14,632 bases of DNA from CAYVMN01 sp964452575 (GCA_964452575.1 CAYVMN010000120.1:1-14632), one strand, 5' to 3'; shown: positions 7,601-14,632, counted from the stretch's first letter. Notes: generated by a model not told the origin, from the letters alone. Numbers and translations are program-made.

Positions 7601-8029
7601 CTACAGATCAAAAATTATAGTGGCCTCCCAGTGGTTGGCCTTTTCTACCACTTCGATCTGATGGTAGGTCACGGCCTTGATCTCATGAAGTATCTCATAA
7701 AATTCCGGATCAAAGGGCGTCAGACTGAGGGTGGCATCGATACGGGAATTGGAAATGAAATCGATCTGAACGTCATCGACGACCTCCTTTTCTCCATCAA
7801 AGAGATAGAGTATCTCACCCAGCCAACGGATCATAAGGTCGGCCAGATCTTCCCCGGAGACCGAAAGCCTTCTGCTTGTGGTATTCTCCGGAGTTTTTCC
7901 CTTGACCATGAGCTGCATCATCGACCTGGCAGCTCCTGCGAAGAGGTCTTCCAGGTCAGTACCACGCACCTTGATTCCCAGATCTGCTGTATGGTCTAGC
8001 AGATCAAAATTCGGCCTGTGAGATTGCAT
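7601..8029 (-). CDS. archease, RtcB activator
   Basis: A 142-residue archease, the usual length. It has the N-terminal LDHTADLGIKVRG (11-23), the helix GEDLADLMIRWLGEILYLFDGE (59-80 region), HEIKAVTYH (115-123) and the C-terminal WEATIIFDL ending in the conserved acidic FD. Archease binds metal and helps RtcB through repeated guanylylation cycles, and can widen its NTP use. It is the first gene of the archease-rtcB-nucleotidyltransferase run. The ATG at 8029 has no Shine-Dalgarno sequence. A strong-looking promoter ends only six bases upstream, which predicts a leaderless mRNA (see the promoter entry). No better start codon lies further in before the conserved HTAD. Confidence 0.96.
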   Translation of the reverse strand: MQSHRPNFDLLDHTADLGIKVRGTDLEDLFAGAARSMMQLMVKGKTPENTTSRRLSVSGEDLADLMIRWLGEILYLFDGEKEVVDDVQIDFISNSRIDATLSLTPFDPEFYEILHEIKAVTYHQIEVVEKANHWEATIIFDL

Positions 8030-8035
8030 TAAGAG

Positions 8036-8064
8036 ATATTAACTGTTAGCCCCCAAATTGTCAA
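8036..8064 (-). promoter_or_regulatory. sigma-70 type promoter of the archease-rtcB operon
   Basis: On the minus strand a perfect -35 TTGACA (8064-8059) is followed by exactly 17 bases and a -10 TAATAT (8041-8036, four of six consensus positions). Only CTCTTA separates the -10 from the archease ATG. Transcription initiating the usual seven or so bases past the -10 would start at or next to the A of that ATG. A weaker plus-strand pair, TTAACT (8039-8044) and CAAAAT (8062-8067) with 17-base spacing, overlaps it and could serve the divergent Cys-rich gene. Confidence 0.6.
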
Positions 8065-8096
8065 AATTTCGTAATCACATATGGAGGAAAAAGATT

Positions 8097-8375
8097 ATGA
8101 ACTGTTTCTTTTGCGGCAAGGAGCTCGCGCTTGAAGGCAAGGTAATGAGAAAAGATACCTGCCCCAATTGTGGGAGGGATCTACGATGCTGCGTACAATG
8201 CAAGTTCTACGATCCCCACGCCTATAATGAGTGCAGAGAGGTTCTGTCCGAGCGGATCTTGGATAATGAGAGGGCCAATGCCTGCGAGTACTATGTCCCA
8301 AAGGGCTCCTCTATTCAAATCGGCAACAGGACAGAAGAGGCAAAGAAGGCCCTGGAGGCCCTCTTCAAGAAGTAA
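8097..8375 (+). CDS. small Cys-rich putative zinc-binding protein
   Basis: A 92-residue protein with two zinc-ribbon-like pairs near the N-terminus (Cys3/Cys6 and CPNCG at about 22-26), then RCCVQCKFYDP (30-40), a further NECREV, a helical ERILDNERANACEYY and a charged tail. The CxxCxFYDP...CRE...ERANxCxYY layout looks like a conserved family of small cytoplasmic proteins found in Desulfobacterota and other anaerobes, with no function I can name. The start is set at ATG 8097 because GGAGG (8083-8087) lies nine bases before it; the reading frame stays open upstream to a TTG at 8058, but that has no ribosome binding site and would run over the promoter region. It is divergent from archease, and its last 11 bases overlap the end of the convergent carboxypeptidase gene. 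The family assignment is from memory of its motif and is not verified. Confidence 0.85.
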   Translation: MNCFFCGKELALEGKVMRKDTCPNCGRDLRCCVQCKFYDPHAYNECREVLSERILDNERANACEYYVPKGSSIQIGNRTEEAKKALEALFKK

Positions 8376-9606
8376 ATCGAATGGATCGAGAGCGTTGCTC
8401 AAGGGAGGATTCGAGGGAAATCCTCAGACGGTCCATGAGAGTCCCGATATCCGCACCCGGCCGGTTAAGGAAGATAGCAAAGGAGCAGAGTCCCTGAGGC
8501 CCTCCATCAATATATCCGGCCAGTGTCCTTATCCCCATAAGTGACCCTGTCTTGAAAAAGACGTTACCCTTCCTCTTGAAGAGATTCCGATAGGGGCGGA
8601 ATCGCTCTAAGATGGCCACCATGTCCAGGGCCGAGAGGCGGTTGTTTCTGGAAATTCCTGAGCCTTCTACGATCTTGAAATCTCCTAACTGGAGTTCCTT
8701 TTTCCCATACTCCGTGATTACCCGAACACCTTTGCTGAGGGTCCCCGGGGGGCCTAAGGTGTGAGCCCCCAAGGCAATTAGGGTTTGATTTGCTATGAAA
8801 TTATTTGAAAACTCCAGCATCTTCCTGAGGACATCCTCCAGACTGAACCTGGACCAATAGGTATAGATGAGCCGGTCTCCCGGCCCAACCGCGGCCAGAC
8901 GGGTAATTCCCCGGATCTCTACCCCGCGTTCCTTCAGGAAATGCCGGAGAAGTTCACCCGCATAAAGGGTAGCCTCCCCCTGATCATGGGTGAAGGTGTA
9001 TCGGCCTCTCTTGAGCCCTAAAGATGTGATCTTCTTGCGAGCCAAGGGGGTCAAAGGCGTCTGAGGTTCGGCCGAAATGATCTTGCCATCGGGGTCGCAG
9101 TCAAAGAAGACCGTATTGAAATTGGCGCACAGGGCGCCCACGGGTGCATCATAGGGATTGGTCGAGTGCCCTCGCCCTGGGATTTCTATATGCCTCGAAA
9201 AATAGGTGTCGTCCAGTATCAAATCATTGATATTTCGTATCCTCGTTGCCAGGGCATTTGAAATATCTGACCAGACCTCTGAAATCAGGAGTGGGTCGCC
9301 ATATCCCTTTACCTTGAGATTCCGGTCTTGATCCAGGTAGAACTCCGTTGTGAACCTGTAGGATTGCCCGAGCCCATTGAGTGCGGTTAGGGCAGTAAAG
9401 ACCTTGATCGTTGAGGCGGGGATGCAGCCCTTTGTCTCGTTCTTCTTGCAGATGATCCTGCCGTCGGGGGCTGAAACCACGACCGCATCGGATGCCGCGA
9501 TCTTGCCCAGACAGGGGAAATCTTCTTTGCCGCAGGCTAGGGCGACATTTAGAAGATATGGTGCCCCCAAGATAATTATGAGCCCCAACAAAGACGCCTT
9601 TTTCAT
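8365..9606 (-). CDS. dacB: D-alanyl-D-alanine carboxypeptidase/endopeptidase, PBP4 (DacB, S13) family
   Basis: A 413-residue periplasmic penicillin-binding protein. The three active-site motifs are present in order: STIK (Ser65 nucleophile, Lys68), SNN (267-269) and KTG (352-354). The family EGSGISRNN stretch (about 314-322) is also there. It trims or cleaves peptidoglycan peptides. It is somewhat shorter than E. coli PBP4 (477), so the inserted domain between the first two motifs is reduced. The start at ATG 9606 is chosen because MKKASLLGLIIILGAPYLL begins a clean signal peptide there; the frame is open up to an ATG at 9669, but that would bury the signal and overlap the previous gene by 56 bases. 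The signal ends in ALAC, so cleavage after ALA or lipidation of the Cys are both possible. It starts 7 nt after the 89-aa gene and is last in the operon. Confidence 0.93.
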   Translation of the reverse strand: MKKASLLGLIIILGAPYLLNVALACGKEDFPCLGKIAASDAVVVSAPDGRIICKKNETKGCIPASTIKVFTALTALNGLGQSYRFTTEFYLDQDRNLKVKGYGDPLLISEVWSDISNALATRIRNINDLILDDTYFSRHIEIPGRGHSTNPYDAPVGALCANFNTVFFDCDPDGKIISAEPQTPLTPLARKKITSLGLKRGRYTFTHDQGEATLYAGELLRHFLKERGVEIRGITRLAAVGPGDRLIYTYWSRFSLEDVLRKMLEFSNNFIANQTLIALGAHTLGPPGTLSKGVRVITEYGKKELQLGDFKIVEGSGISRNNRLSALDMVAILERFRPYRNLFKRKGNVFFKTGSLMGIRTLAGYIDGGPQGLCSFAIFLNRPGADIGTLMDRLRISLESSLEQRSRSIRFTS

Positions 9607-9613
9607 TGTCGGC

Positions 9614-9883
9614 CTAGTCCTCCCCCTCCGGGATGTCATTGGGAAGGGGATGATTGATGTAATCCTCAAGGATCTCTATCTTGTCGGCAATCGGTTTTCG
9701 CCTGTCAATGAATAGGTGGTATTCCCCCCTTATCTGACACATTCCGTCCTTCAGTTTCAGTCCTGCGGCCTCAAGGAGGTCATAATGGAGATTGATGCCC
9801 CTTTCGGCTACCCTTTCTTCCAACTCAGTCAATCGATTCTTGAGCTCAGGGGAACCCTCCCCTTTTTTCTTGATAGATTTCAT
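9614..9883 (-). CDS. small conserved-looking protein of unknown function
   Basis: An 89-residue protein with no recognised domain. The N-terminal part (about 1-30) is charged and likely helical or coiled coil (ELKNRLTELEERVAERGI). The middle, LHYDLLEAAGLKLKDGMCQI, leads to RGEYHLFIDRRKPIADKI (52-69) and an acidic proline-containing tail. There is no signal peptide or membrane segment, so it should be cytoplasmic. It sits 3 nt after the LolA-like gene and 7 nt before dacB, too tight for a separate promoter. No good Shine-Dalgarno precedes the ATG, so translational coupling to the upstream gene is likely. Its place in an envelope operon is the only clue to function. I believe I have seen this type beside LolA/PBP genes in related bacteria, but cannot confirm it. 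Confidence 0.8.
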   Translation of the reverse strand: MKSIKKKGEGSPELKNRLTELEERVAERGINLHYDLLEAAGLKLKDGMCQIRGEYHLFIDRRKPIADKIEILEDYINHPLPNDIPEGED

Positions 9884-9886
9884 GCC

Positions 9887-10561
9887 TTACTTAAGGCCCT
9901 CTTTCATAAGCTTGACCCCTGGCGGGACAACAAAATGAAAAAAGCCCTCATCAAAGTCCTCCTTTACCCTCAGATCCCTGAGGATAAATCGAGTTATCCC
10001 ACCCAACGGGTTGTGGATTTCCACAACACGTATATGATTATCCTTTTCCACGGTAAGGAACACGCTTTCGACGTCGTTCCACGGTGGATCTGGCACCAGT
10101 TGGATCCGCCACCCTTCTTCCTTGTTCCCATCAAGCAGGAGAACCTGAAAGTTGTCCTTTATCTCGGATAGGCCCCGGAATATATCGCTCAGCAGTTTCA
10201 GTTCCTTCCCGAATTCCTTTGAGGTATACTCGTATGCCTGCCTCTTTTCAGGGATATACCACCAGAGCATGTCTCCGTCAGTGATTATGGTCTCCGGCCT
10301 TGGAGAGAGCTGCTCAAGCCTCAAGAAATAAGGCGGTCTGAAATAGATCTCGCCCGTAGCCAGGTCCCCCCCTTTGAACTTATTGCCCATTATCGACATG
10401 GACCGGGTGATAACCTCCCTGGTATAGTCAACCCTGAGTCCGGGTAGGGATCCATAGTCTTTTCGAATGCCTTCCAGGATATCTGAGAGGGCTTCATCGG
10501 CTAATGCAGCCACATAAAACAGGAGTATAAGGGCATGGGCAAGGATAAGAGCCCTTCGCAT
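9887..10561 (-). CDS. lolA: LolA-like outer-membrane lipoprotein carrier protein
   Basis: A 224-residue periplasmic protein of the LolA fold. It has a signal peptide at 1-21 (MRRALILAHALILLFYVAALA, cleavage before DEA). A mature domain follows with the family pattern: GLRVDYTREV, GEIYFRPPYFLRLE (70-83), TIITDGDMLWWYIPEKRQAYEY (91-112), a FRGL segment and a C-terminal HFVVPPGVKLM. LolA ferries lipoproteins from the LolCDE exporter to the outer membrane, so the organism should be diderm. The start at ATG 10561 is fixed by AAGGAGGA (10578-10571) nine bases upstream and by the signal peptide; an in-frame extension to 10645 would lie wholly inside ftsK. One base separates it from the ftsK stop, and its ribosome binding site is within the ftsK coding end. 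Confidence 0.92.
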   Translation of the reverse strand: MRRALILAHALILLFYVAALADEALSDILEGIRKDYGSLPGLRVDYTREVITRSMSIMGNKFKGGDLATGEIYFRPPYFLRLEQLSPRPETIITDGDMLWWYIPEKRQAYEYTSKEFGKELKLLSDIFRGLSEIKDNFQVLLLDGNKEEGWRIQLVPDPPWNDVESVFLTVEKDNHIRVVEIHNPLGGITRFILRDLRVKEDFDEGFFHFVVPPGVKLMKEGLK

Positions 10562-10562
10562 C

Positions 10563-12758
10563 TCACACACTCCTCCTTCCATATACATCACGCGGCTTGA
10601 CGCCGTCAGAGGGCCCCACGATCCCTTCCATCTCCATGGCCTCAATCATCCTGGCTGCCCGGTTGTATCCCACCCTGAGCTTGCGTTGAAGCATGGAAAT
10701 GGAGGCCTGGCGTGTCCTACACACCATCTCCACGGCCTCCTCATATTTTTCGTCCAGTTCAATTGGTTCTTCTCTGTCTTCATCCTGGGCTATGCCGGTC
10801 AAAATGGTGGCGTCATAATCCGGTTTCTGCTGACCTCTCAGGAAATCGGTTACCCTTTTCACCTCCTCTTCAGAGACATATGCCCCATGTATCCTCATGA
10901 GACGACCAACCCCGGGCGGGATGAACAGCATATCACCCTCACCAAGGAGGTGCTCCGCGCCGTTGGTATCAAGGATGGTCCTGGAATCTACTTTGGAAGA
11001 GACCTGAAAGGATATTCGGGTGGGGAAATTGGCCTTTATTATACCGGTAAGTACATTGACCGAAGGGCGTTGGGTGGCAATGATGAGATGGATCCCTGCG
11101 GCGCGGGCCATCTGGGCCAGACGCGTGATAGACTCTTCAACTTCCTTTGAAGAGATCAGCATCAAGTCCGCCAATTCATCAATGATCAGTATGATGTAGG
11201 GTAAGGGGTGATGAGCGGCAGAGGTCTCATCCACGGGGGAGATCCTCTGCTCCTTGAGCACCTTTCGGTTGTACGTATCGATATTTCTGACACCCTTGTC
11301 TGACAGGAGCATATAGCGCCTTTCCATCTCTTGTACTGCCCACCTAAGGGCCTTGGTTGCCTCCTTGGGTTGGGTCACCACCGGATGAAGGAGATGGGGG
11401 ATGTCGTGGTATACCGAGAGCTCAATCCTTTTCGGGTCGATCATCAGGAATCGAACCATCTCCGGAGAGAACTTGAACAGCAGACTTTCGATCATGGTGT
11501 TTATGGAAACGCTTTTCCCTGTCCCGGTGGCCCCTGCCACAAGGAGATGAGGCATCTTGGAAAGATCGGTGATCACAGGAGATCCGGTGATGTCTTTTCC
11601 TAGGGCTATGGGCAGACTATACTTGGAGGTCTTGTATGTGGGTTGTGAAAGGACCTCCTTCAGGTATACCATCTCTCTCTGGTTATTGGGTATCTCAATC
11701 CCAATGGCGGCCTTGCCGGGAATGGGGGCGACTATTCTGATGCTTTGGGCCCTGAGGGTTAGGGCAAGGTCGTCTGACAGGCCTGCCACCTTGCTTATCT
11801 TTACGCCTGGCGCCGGCCTGAATTCGTACATGGTAATCACCGGACCCGGAAGGATCTCCATGACCTCCCCTTCCACACCAAAATCGGCCAGTTTCCTCTC
11901 AAGGCGGCGGGCATTCATTTCAAGGCTCTCCTGCTGGATCTCCACATTCTTTTTTTCAGGCGGATCGTTCAGGAGATCCAGGGAAGGCAACTTAAGTGTG
12001 TCGGCCACGTGCATGAACGGGAACTGCTCCTGCTCAGGCCCCATCTCTTTTTCCGGGTCTTTCCTGACGATGGTCACCTTGGGCCTTGATTTCATCTTTT
12101 CCCTGGCCAGCATGCTCTTTCGTGCCCTGCTCTTTCGAGCCCTCCTCTTTGTGGTCACCTCCTTGATTCGTTTTAGCAGGCTGAGGGTCCCCAGACCCAG
12201 CCCTGAAAAGAGGCTTCCCAGAGAGAGGTGAGTCGCTACCATCAGGGAGATGATAAATATCGTGGACAGGAAGACATAGGCCCCAAACTGGTTCAGGAAA
12301 CGCTCTGCCAATCCTGCCAGGTGAAGCCCTACCAGACCCCCAACGATTATATTTCCATCCCTGAAACTCACAACTTCCTGCAGCTGTAAACAGAGGATGC
12401 CGGCAAAGGAAAGGGGGAGCGCAAGTGAGGCGCTGGCGGTTATGACAGGATGCGACGGACCGTGACCGCGGAATGAGAGATAGGTCATGGCGAGCAAGAT
12501 GATTACAAGCCAGAATGCTGAGAAGCCGAGCAGGAAAAACAGCCCTCCGGCCAGATGTGCCCCCACGGTGCCAAAGAGGTTGTGGGCCTTGCCCACAGGG
12601 CCTGTAACGTTCCAGAAAAGCTTGTCAGCCGGATGATAGGAGACGAGGCTTCCACCCACGATTATGGCAGTAAGCAGGAAGACGATGCCAAGGATCTCTT
12701 TGCCGATGGGATGCGGGGATTCGTCCGCCTTTCCCTTTGTGCCCGCTCTGGGGAGCAA
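10563..12758 (-). CDS. ftsK: DNA translocase FtsK/SpoIIIE
   Basis: A 731-residue FtsK, the compact form without the very long linker of E. coli. The N-terminal membrane domain has about four helices (23-40, 65-95, 107-150 region, 160-182). A basic linker follows (KRRARKSRARKS, 204-215), then the motor with Walker A GATGTGKS (409-416), Walker B IILIIDELAD (522-531) and RPSVNVLTG (564-572). The C-terminal gamma winged helix is at about 670-731 (RQASISMLQRKLRVGYNRAARMIEAM region). It pumps chromosomal DNA at the division septum and activates dimer resolution. The start is TTG at 12758, supported by AGGAG (12770-12766) seven bases upstream. Ten codons further up an ATG (12794) is in frame, but is cut off by a TAG (12764-12762). 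It lies 129 nt after rnj, with no terminator seen between. Confidence 0.96.
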   Translation of the reverse strand: MLPRAGTKGKADESPHPIGKEILGIVFLLTAIIVGGSLVSYHPADKLFWNVTGPVGKAHNLFGTVGAHLAGGLFFLLGFSAFWLVIILLAMTYLSFRGHGPSHPVITASASLALPLSFAGILCLQLQEVVSFRDGNIIVGGLVGLHLAGLAERFLNQFGAYVFLSTIFIISLMVATHLSLGSLFSGLGLGTLSLLKRIKEVTTKRRARKSRARKSMLAREKMKSRPKVTIVRKDPEKEMGPEQEQFPFMHVADTLKLPSLDLLNDPPEKKNVEIQQESLEMNARRLERKLADFGVEGEVMEILPGPVITMYEFRPAPGVKISKVAGLSDDLALTLRAQSIRIVAPIPGKAAIGIEIPNNQREMVYLKEVLSQPTYKTSKYSLPIALGKDITGSPVITDLSKMPHLLVAGATGTGKSVSINTMIESLLFKFSPEMVRFLMIDPKRIELSVYHDIPHLLHPVVTQPKEATKALRWAVQEMERRYMLLSDKGVRNIDTYNRKVLKEQRISPVDETSAAHHPLPYIILIIDELADLMLISSKEVEESITRLAQMARAAGIHLIIATQRPSVNVLTGIIKANFPTRISFQVSSKVDSRTILDTNGAEHLLGEGDMLFIPPGVGRLMRIHGAYVSEEEVKRVTDFLRGQQKPDYDATILTGIAQDEDREEPIELDEKYEEAVEMVCRTRQASISMLQRKLRVGYNRAARMIEAMEMEGIVGPSDGVKPRDVYGRRSV

Positions 12759-12887
12759 TTTCTATCTCCTGGGTTTGGTATTTGGTGGTTTCATTTTCCA
12801 GTTAATGGGCGTTAAGATAATGGAAATCCACGAGCTTTTCAACCCGTTGCAGGCCGTGCGCGCCTGGTTTTGCAAGCCATATCAGTT

Positions 12888-14537
12888 TCAAACCGCGATG
12901 ATTGTAGGGATTATCAATGGCCTCCTTTCAATCACGCTATTGAAAAAACCTTTAAGCCGCCTCTTGATATCCATTTCTACCGCGGTCCACTCAATGGGGG
13001 AGGAGTGGTCAAGCTCGTCCAGCACTTCCAGCACAATGCACTTGGCATCCTCCAGGAGTGAGCCTGGCTCACCTTCAAAGACAAAACCCCTTGAAATGAT
13101 TTCAGGGCCATAGACTGTCTCTCCTGTATTTTCGTCCACGGCCAAGAGGACTAGCACCATGCCATGCCCACTGAGTCTTCTTCGGTCCCTCAAGACCATC
13201 TCTCCCACATCTCCCACCCCTTTTCCATCCACGAAGATCCGACCCGCATGGACGCGGCCTTCTAATCGTGCCTCCTGGTTTTCAAAGGAGATGATATCAC
13301 CGTCCTCTGCGACAATCACCCTATCCTCATCCATGCCCATATCCAACGCCAGCTGGGCGTGTTTTGCAAGATGCCGATATTCGCCGTGGATGGGTATAAA
13401 AAAACGGGGTTTTACAAGACCTAACATCAGTTTTAGTTCTTCTCTTCTGGCATGGCCGGAGGTGTGTATCTCAGATACCTTTTCATAGACCACCTCGGCC
13501 CCCATGCGATACAGGCTGTTTATGGTGGAGGTTATGGCCCGCTCGTTGCCAGGGATAAATCGAGAAGAAAGGATGACCATATCACCTTTTCTTATCTTAA
13601 TGCTTTTGTGAGATCCTTGGGCTATCCTCGTCAAGGCCGACATCGGTTCTCCCTGGCTTCCCGTGGTGATGATAGTAATTTGTCGGTCCGGAAACTGATT
13701 GATCTGCCTTTCATTGATTTCAACATCCTCAGGGATGCTGACAAAGCCTTCTTGTTTGGCGATGCCTATGTTTGTGAGCATGCTCTTTCCATTAAAGACC
13801 ACCCTTCTTCCAAACCGCACTGCCAGATTGATCACCTCCTGAATTCGGGCGATATTGGAGGCAAAACTGGCCAGGATAACCCTGCCTTGACTCGCGCGGA
13901 ACAGTTCTTCGAGGGTCTTTGCTACCTCTCTCTCGCTCAGGGTAAATCCCTCCTTTTCGGCGTTGGTGGAATCAGAGAGGAACGCGAGGACCCCCTTCTC
14001 TCCATAGTGGGCGAAGCGGCCCAGGTCTGTAAGCCGAGAGTCAATGGGTGTGGGGTCGATCCTGAAGTCTCCGGAATGTACGATGATCCCCTCAGACGTA
14101 TCAATTGCAAGACCAACCCCATCGACGATGCTGTGGTTCACACCGATGTACTCAACCTTGAAGGACCCGATCTGCGTTATATCCCCTGCGCTGATCTTAT
14201 GGAACTCTGCCTCTTCAGGCAAATGGTGTTCCTTTAACTTGTCCCGCAACAGCTCGAGCGTAAAGCTTGTCCCGAAAACAGGAACCGAGATCTCTTTGAG
14301 AAGGAAGGGCATTGCGCCAATGTGATCTTCATGGCCATGTGTCAGGATTATGGCCTTGACCAGCCTCCTGTTCTCCCGAAGGTATTGAAAATCCGGTATC
14401 ACCAGATCCACCCCGGGCATGTAGTCATCCGGGAACATTATACCCGCATCCACTACCAGGATATACCGGTCATCCTGGAAGGCCATCATGTTTCGCCCGA
14501 TTTCTCCAAGGCCTCCCAATGGTATCAGTTTGAGCAT
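12888..14537 (-). CDS. rnj: ribonuclease J
   Basis: A 549-residue metallo-beta-lactamase/beta-CASP ribonuclease, the normal RNase J length. The zinc site is intact: HGHEDHIG (67-74), His135 and Asp157 in HSGDFRID. So are the beta-CASP features TTGSQGEP (291-298), IHTSGHARREE (357-367) and PIHGEYRHL (382-390). The C-terminal domain (about 450-549) is present. RNase J acts as a 5'-3' exonuclease and endonuclease in mRNA turnover and rRNA maturation. ATG at 14537 has an AGGG about seven bases upstream. It is first in the run that continues with ftsK, lolA, the 89-aa gene and dacB. A pair of GC-rich repeat units lies about 55 bases upstream of the start. I could not identify a convincing promoter in the 95 bases visible upstream. 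Confidence 0.97.
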   Translation of the reverse strand: MLKLIPLGGLGEIGRNMMAFQDDRYILVVDAGIMFPDDYMPGVDLVIPDFQYLRENRRLVKAIILTHGHEDHIGAMPFLLKEISVPVFGTSFTLELLRDKLKEHHLPEEAEFHKISAGDITQIGSFKVEYIGVNHSIVDGVGLAIDTSEGIIVHSGDFRIDPTPIDSRLTDLGRFAHYGEKGVLAFLSDSTNAEKEGFTLSEREVAKTLEELFRASQGRVILASFASNIARIQEVINLAVRFGRRVVFNGKSMLTNIGIAKQEGFVSIPEDVEINERQINQFPDRQITIITTGSQGEPMSALTRIAQGSHKSIKIRKGDMVILSSRFIPGNERAITSTINSLYRMGAEVVYEKVSEIHTSGHARREELKLMLGLVKPRFFIPIHGEYRHLAKHAQLALDMGMDEDRVIVAEDGDIISFENQEARLEGRVHAGRIFVDGKGVGDVGEMVLRDRRRLSGHGMVLVLLAVDENTGETVYGPEIISRGFVFEGEPGSLLEDAKCIVLEVLDELDHSSPIEWTAVEMDIKRRLKGFFNSVIERRPLIIPTIIAV

Positions 14538-14592
14538 TTCTAACCCTGTTTATTTAAAAGGTGGTAACACTTTAGCGTTTTGAAAGAAAGGC

Positions 14593-14632
14593 AGCCTCCG
14601 GCCCGGAAGGGCCTCTGGCCCGGAGGGAGGAC
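14593..14632 (-). repeat. tandem pair of GC-rich palindromic (REP-like) units upstream of rnj
   Basis: Read on the minus strand, the first unit (14632-14611) matches 50-71 on the plus strand with two differences in 22 bases. The second (14610-14593, CCTTCCGGGCCGGAGGCT) matches 55-72 exactly. Together they can fold into a hairpin with CCTCCGG/CCGGAGG arms. A modest pyrimidine run (CCTTTCTTTC) follows on the minus strand, so this copy might also weakly end a transcript from beyond the window. The element may continue past the window edge. Confidence 0.6.

Noticed and set aside
8058..8096. Longer 105-aa form of the Cys-rich protein starting at TTG 8058.
   Set aside because: No ribosome binding site for the TTG, whereas GGAGG sits nine bases before ATG 8097; the extension would run over the archease promoter.
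9607..9669. Longer carboxypeptidase frame starting at ATG 9669.
   Set aside because: It would add 21 residues before a clean signal peptide and overlap the upstream gene by 56 bases.
10562..10645. Longer LolA-like frame (252 aa) starting at 10645.
   Set aside because: The extension lies inside ftsK, hides the signal peptide and lacks the good AAGGAGGA found before ATG 10561.
11557..12231. A 224-codon plus-strand frame opposite ftsK.
   Set aside because: It is antisense to the conserved FtsK motor and linker; its Ser/Arg-rich translation reflects the codon bias of the other strand.

Overview
The window looks like an ordinary chromosomal stretch of a Gram-negative, anaerobic-type bacterium, most likely a member of the Desulfobacterota (former Deltaproteobacteria). 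Reasons are the mix of LolA and PBP4-type envelope genes with RNase J, FtsK and an RtcB/archease pair, and the style of the soluble PAS-PAS-GAF kinase. Arginine is written very often as AGG/AGA and isoleucine often as ATA. That usage is frequent in thermophilic bacteria, but placing the organism this way is inference. I see no phage genes, transposase, tRNA, rRNA or CRISPR array.

Left part, plus strand (1-5192): a GC-rich palindromic repeat lies upstream of a soluble orphan sensor histidine kinase with an unusual cysteine cluster inside its ATPase domain. A PaaI-like hotdog thioesterase follows 6 nt later. Next come a zinc-ribbon/one-TM protein of unknown function behind its own possible promoter, and a two-TM potassium channel with a cytosolic RCK (TrkA-N/TrkA-C) module.

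Middle, minus strand (8029 to 5189): archease, then the RNA ligase RtcB, then a stand-alone GlmU-like nucleotidyltransferase, probably one operon. Archease is the activator of RtcB, so the first two form an RNA repair/ligation unit. A TTGACA-17-TAATAT promoter sits so close to the archease ATG that the mRNA should be leaderless. A 92-aa Cys-rich protein is divergent from archease (plus strand, 8097-8375).

Right part, minus strand (14537 to 8365): RNase J, FtsK translocase, a LolA-like lipoprotein carrier, an 89-aa conserved-looking unknown, and a PBP4-type D-Ala-D-Ala carboxypeptidase. The last four are separated by 1, 3 and 7 nt, so they are almost certainly co-transcribed. The theme is division and envelope maintenance, headed by an mRNA-processing enzyme. 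The right edge carries two more copies of the repeat found at the left edge, again just upstream of a gene start and in the same orientation relative to that gene.

The best leads for something undescribed are the five-Cys insertion in the kinase ATPase domain, the nucleotidyltransferase joined to the RtcB/archease operon, the leaderless archease start, and the two small unknown proteins. No complete novel system is evident, and most of the window is housekeeping.
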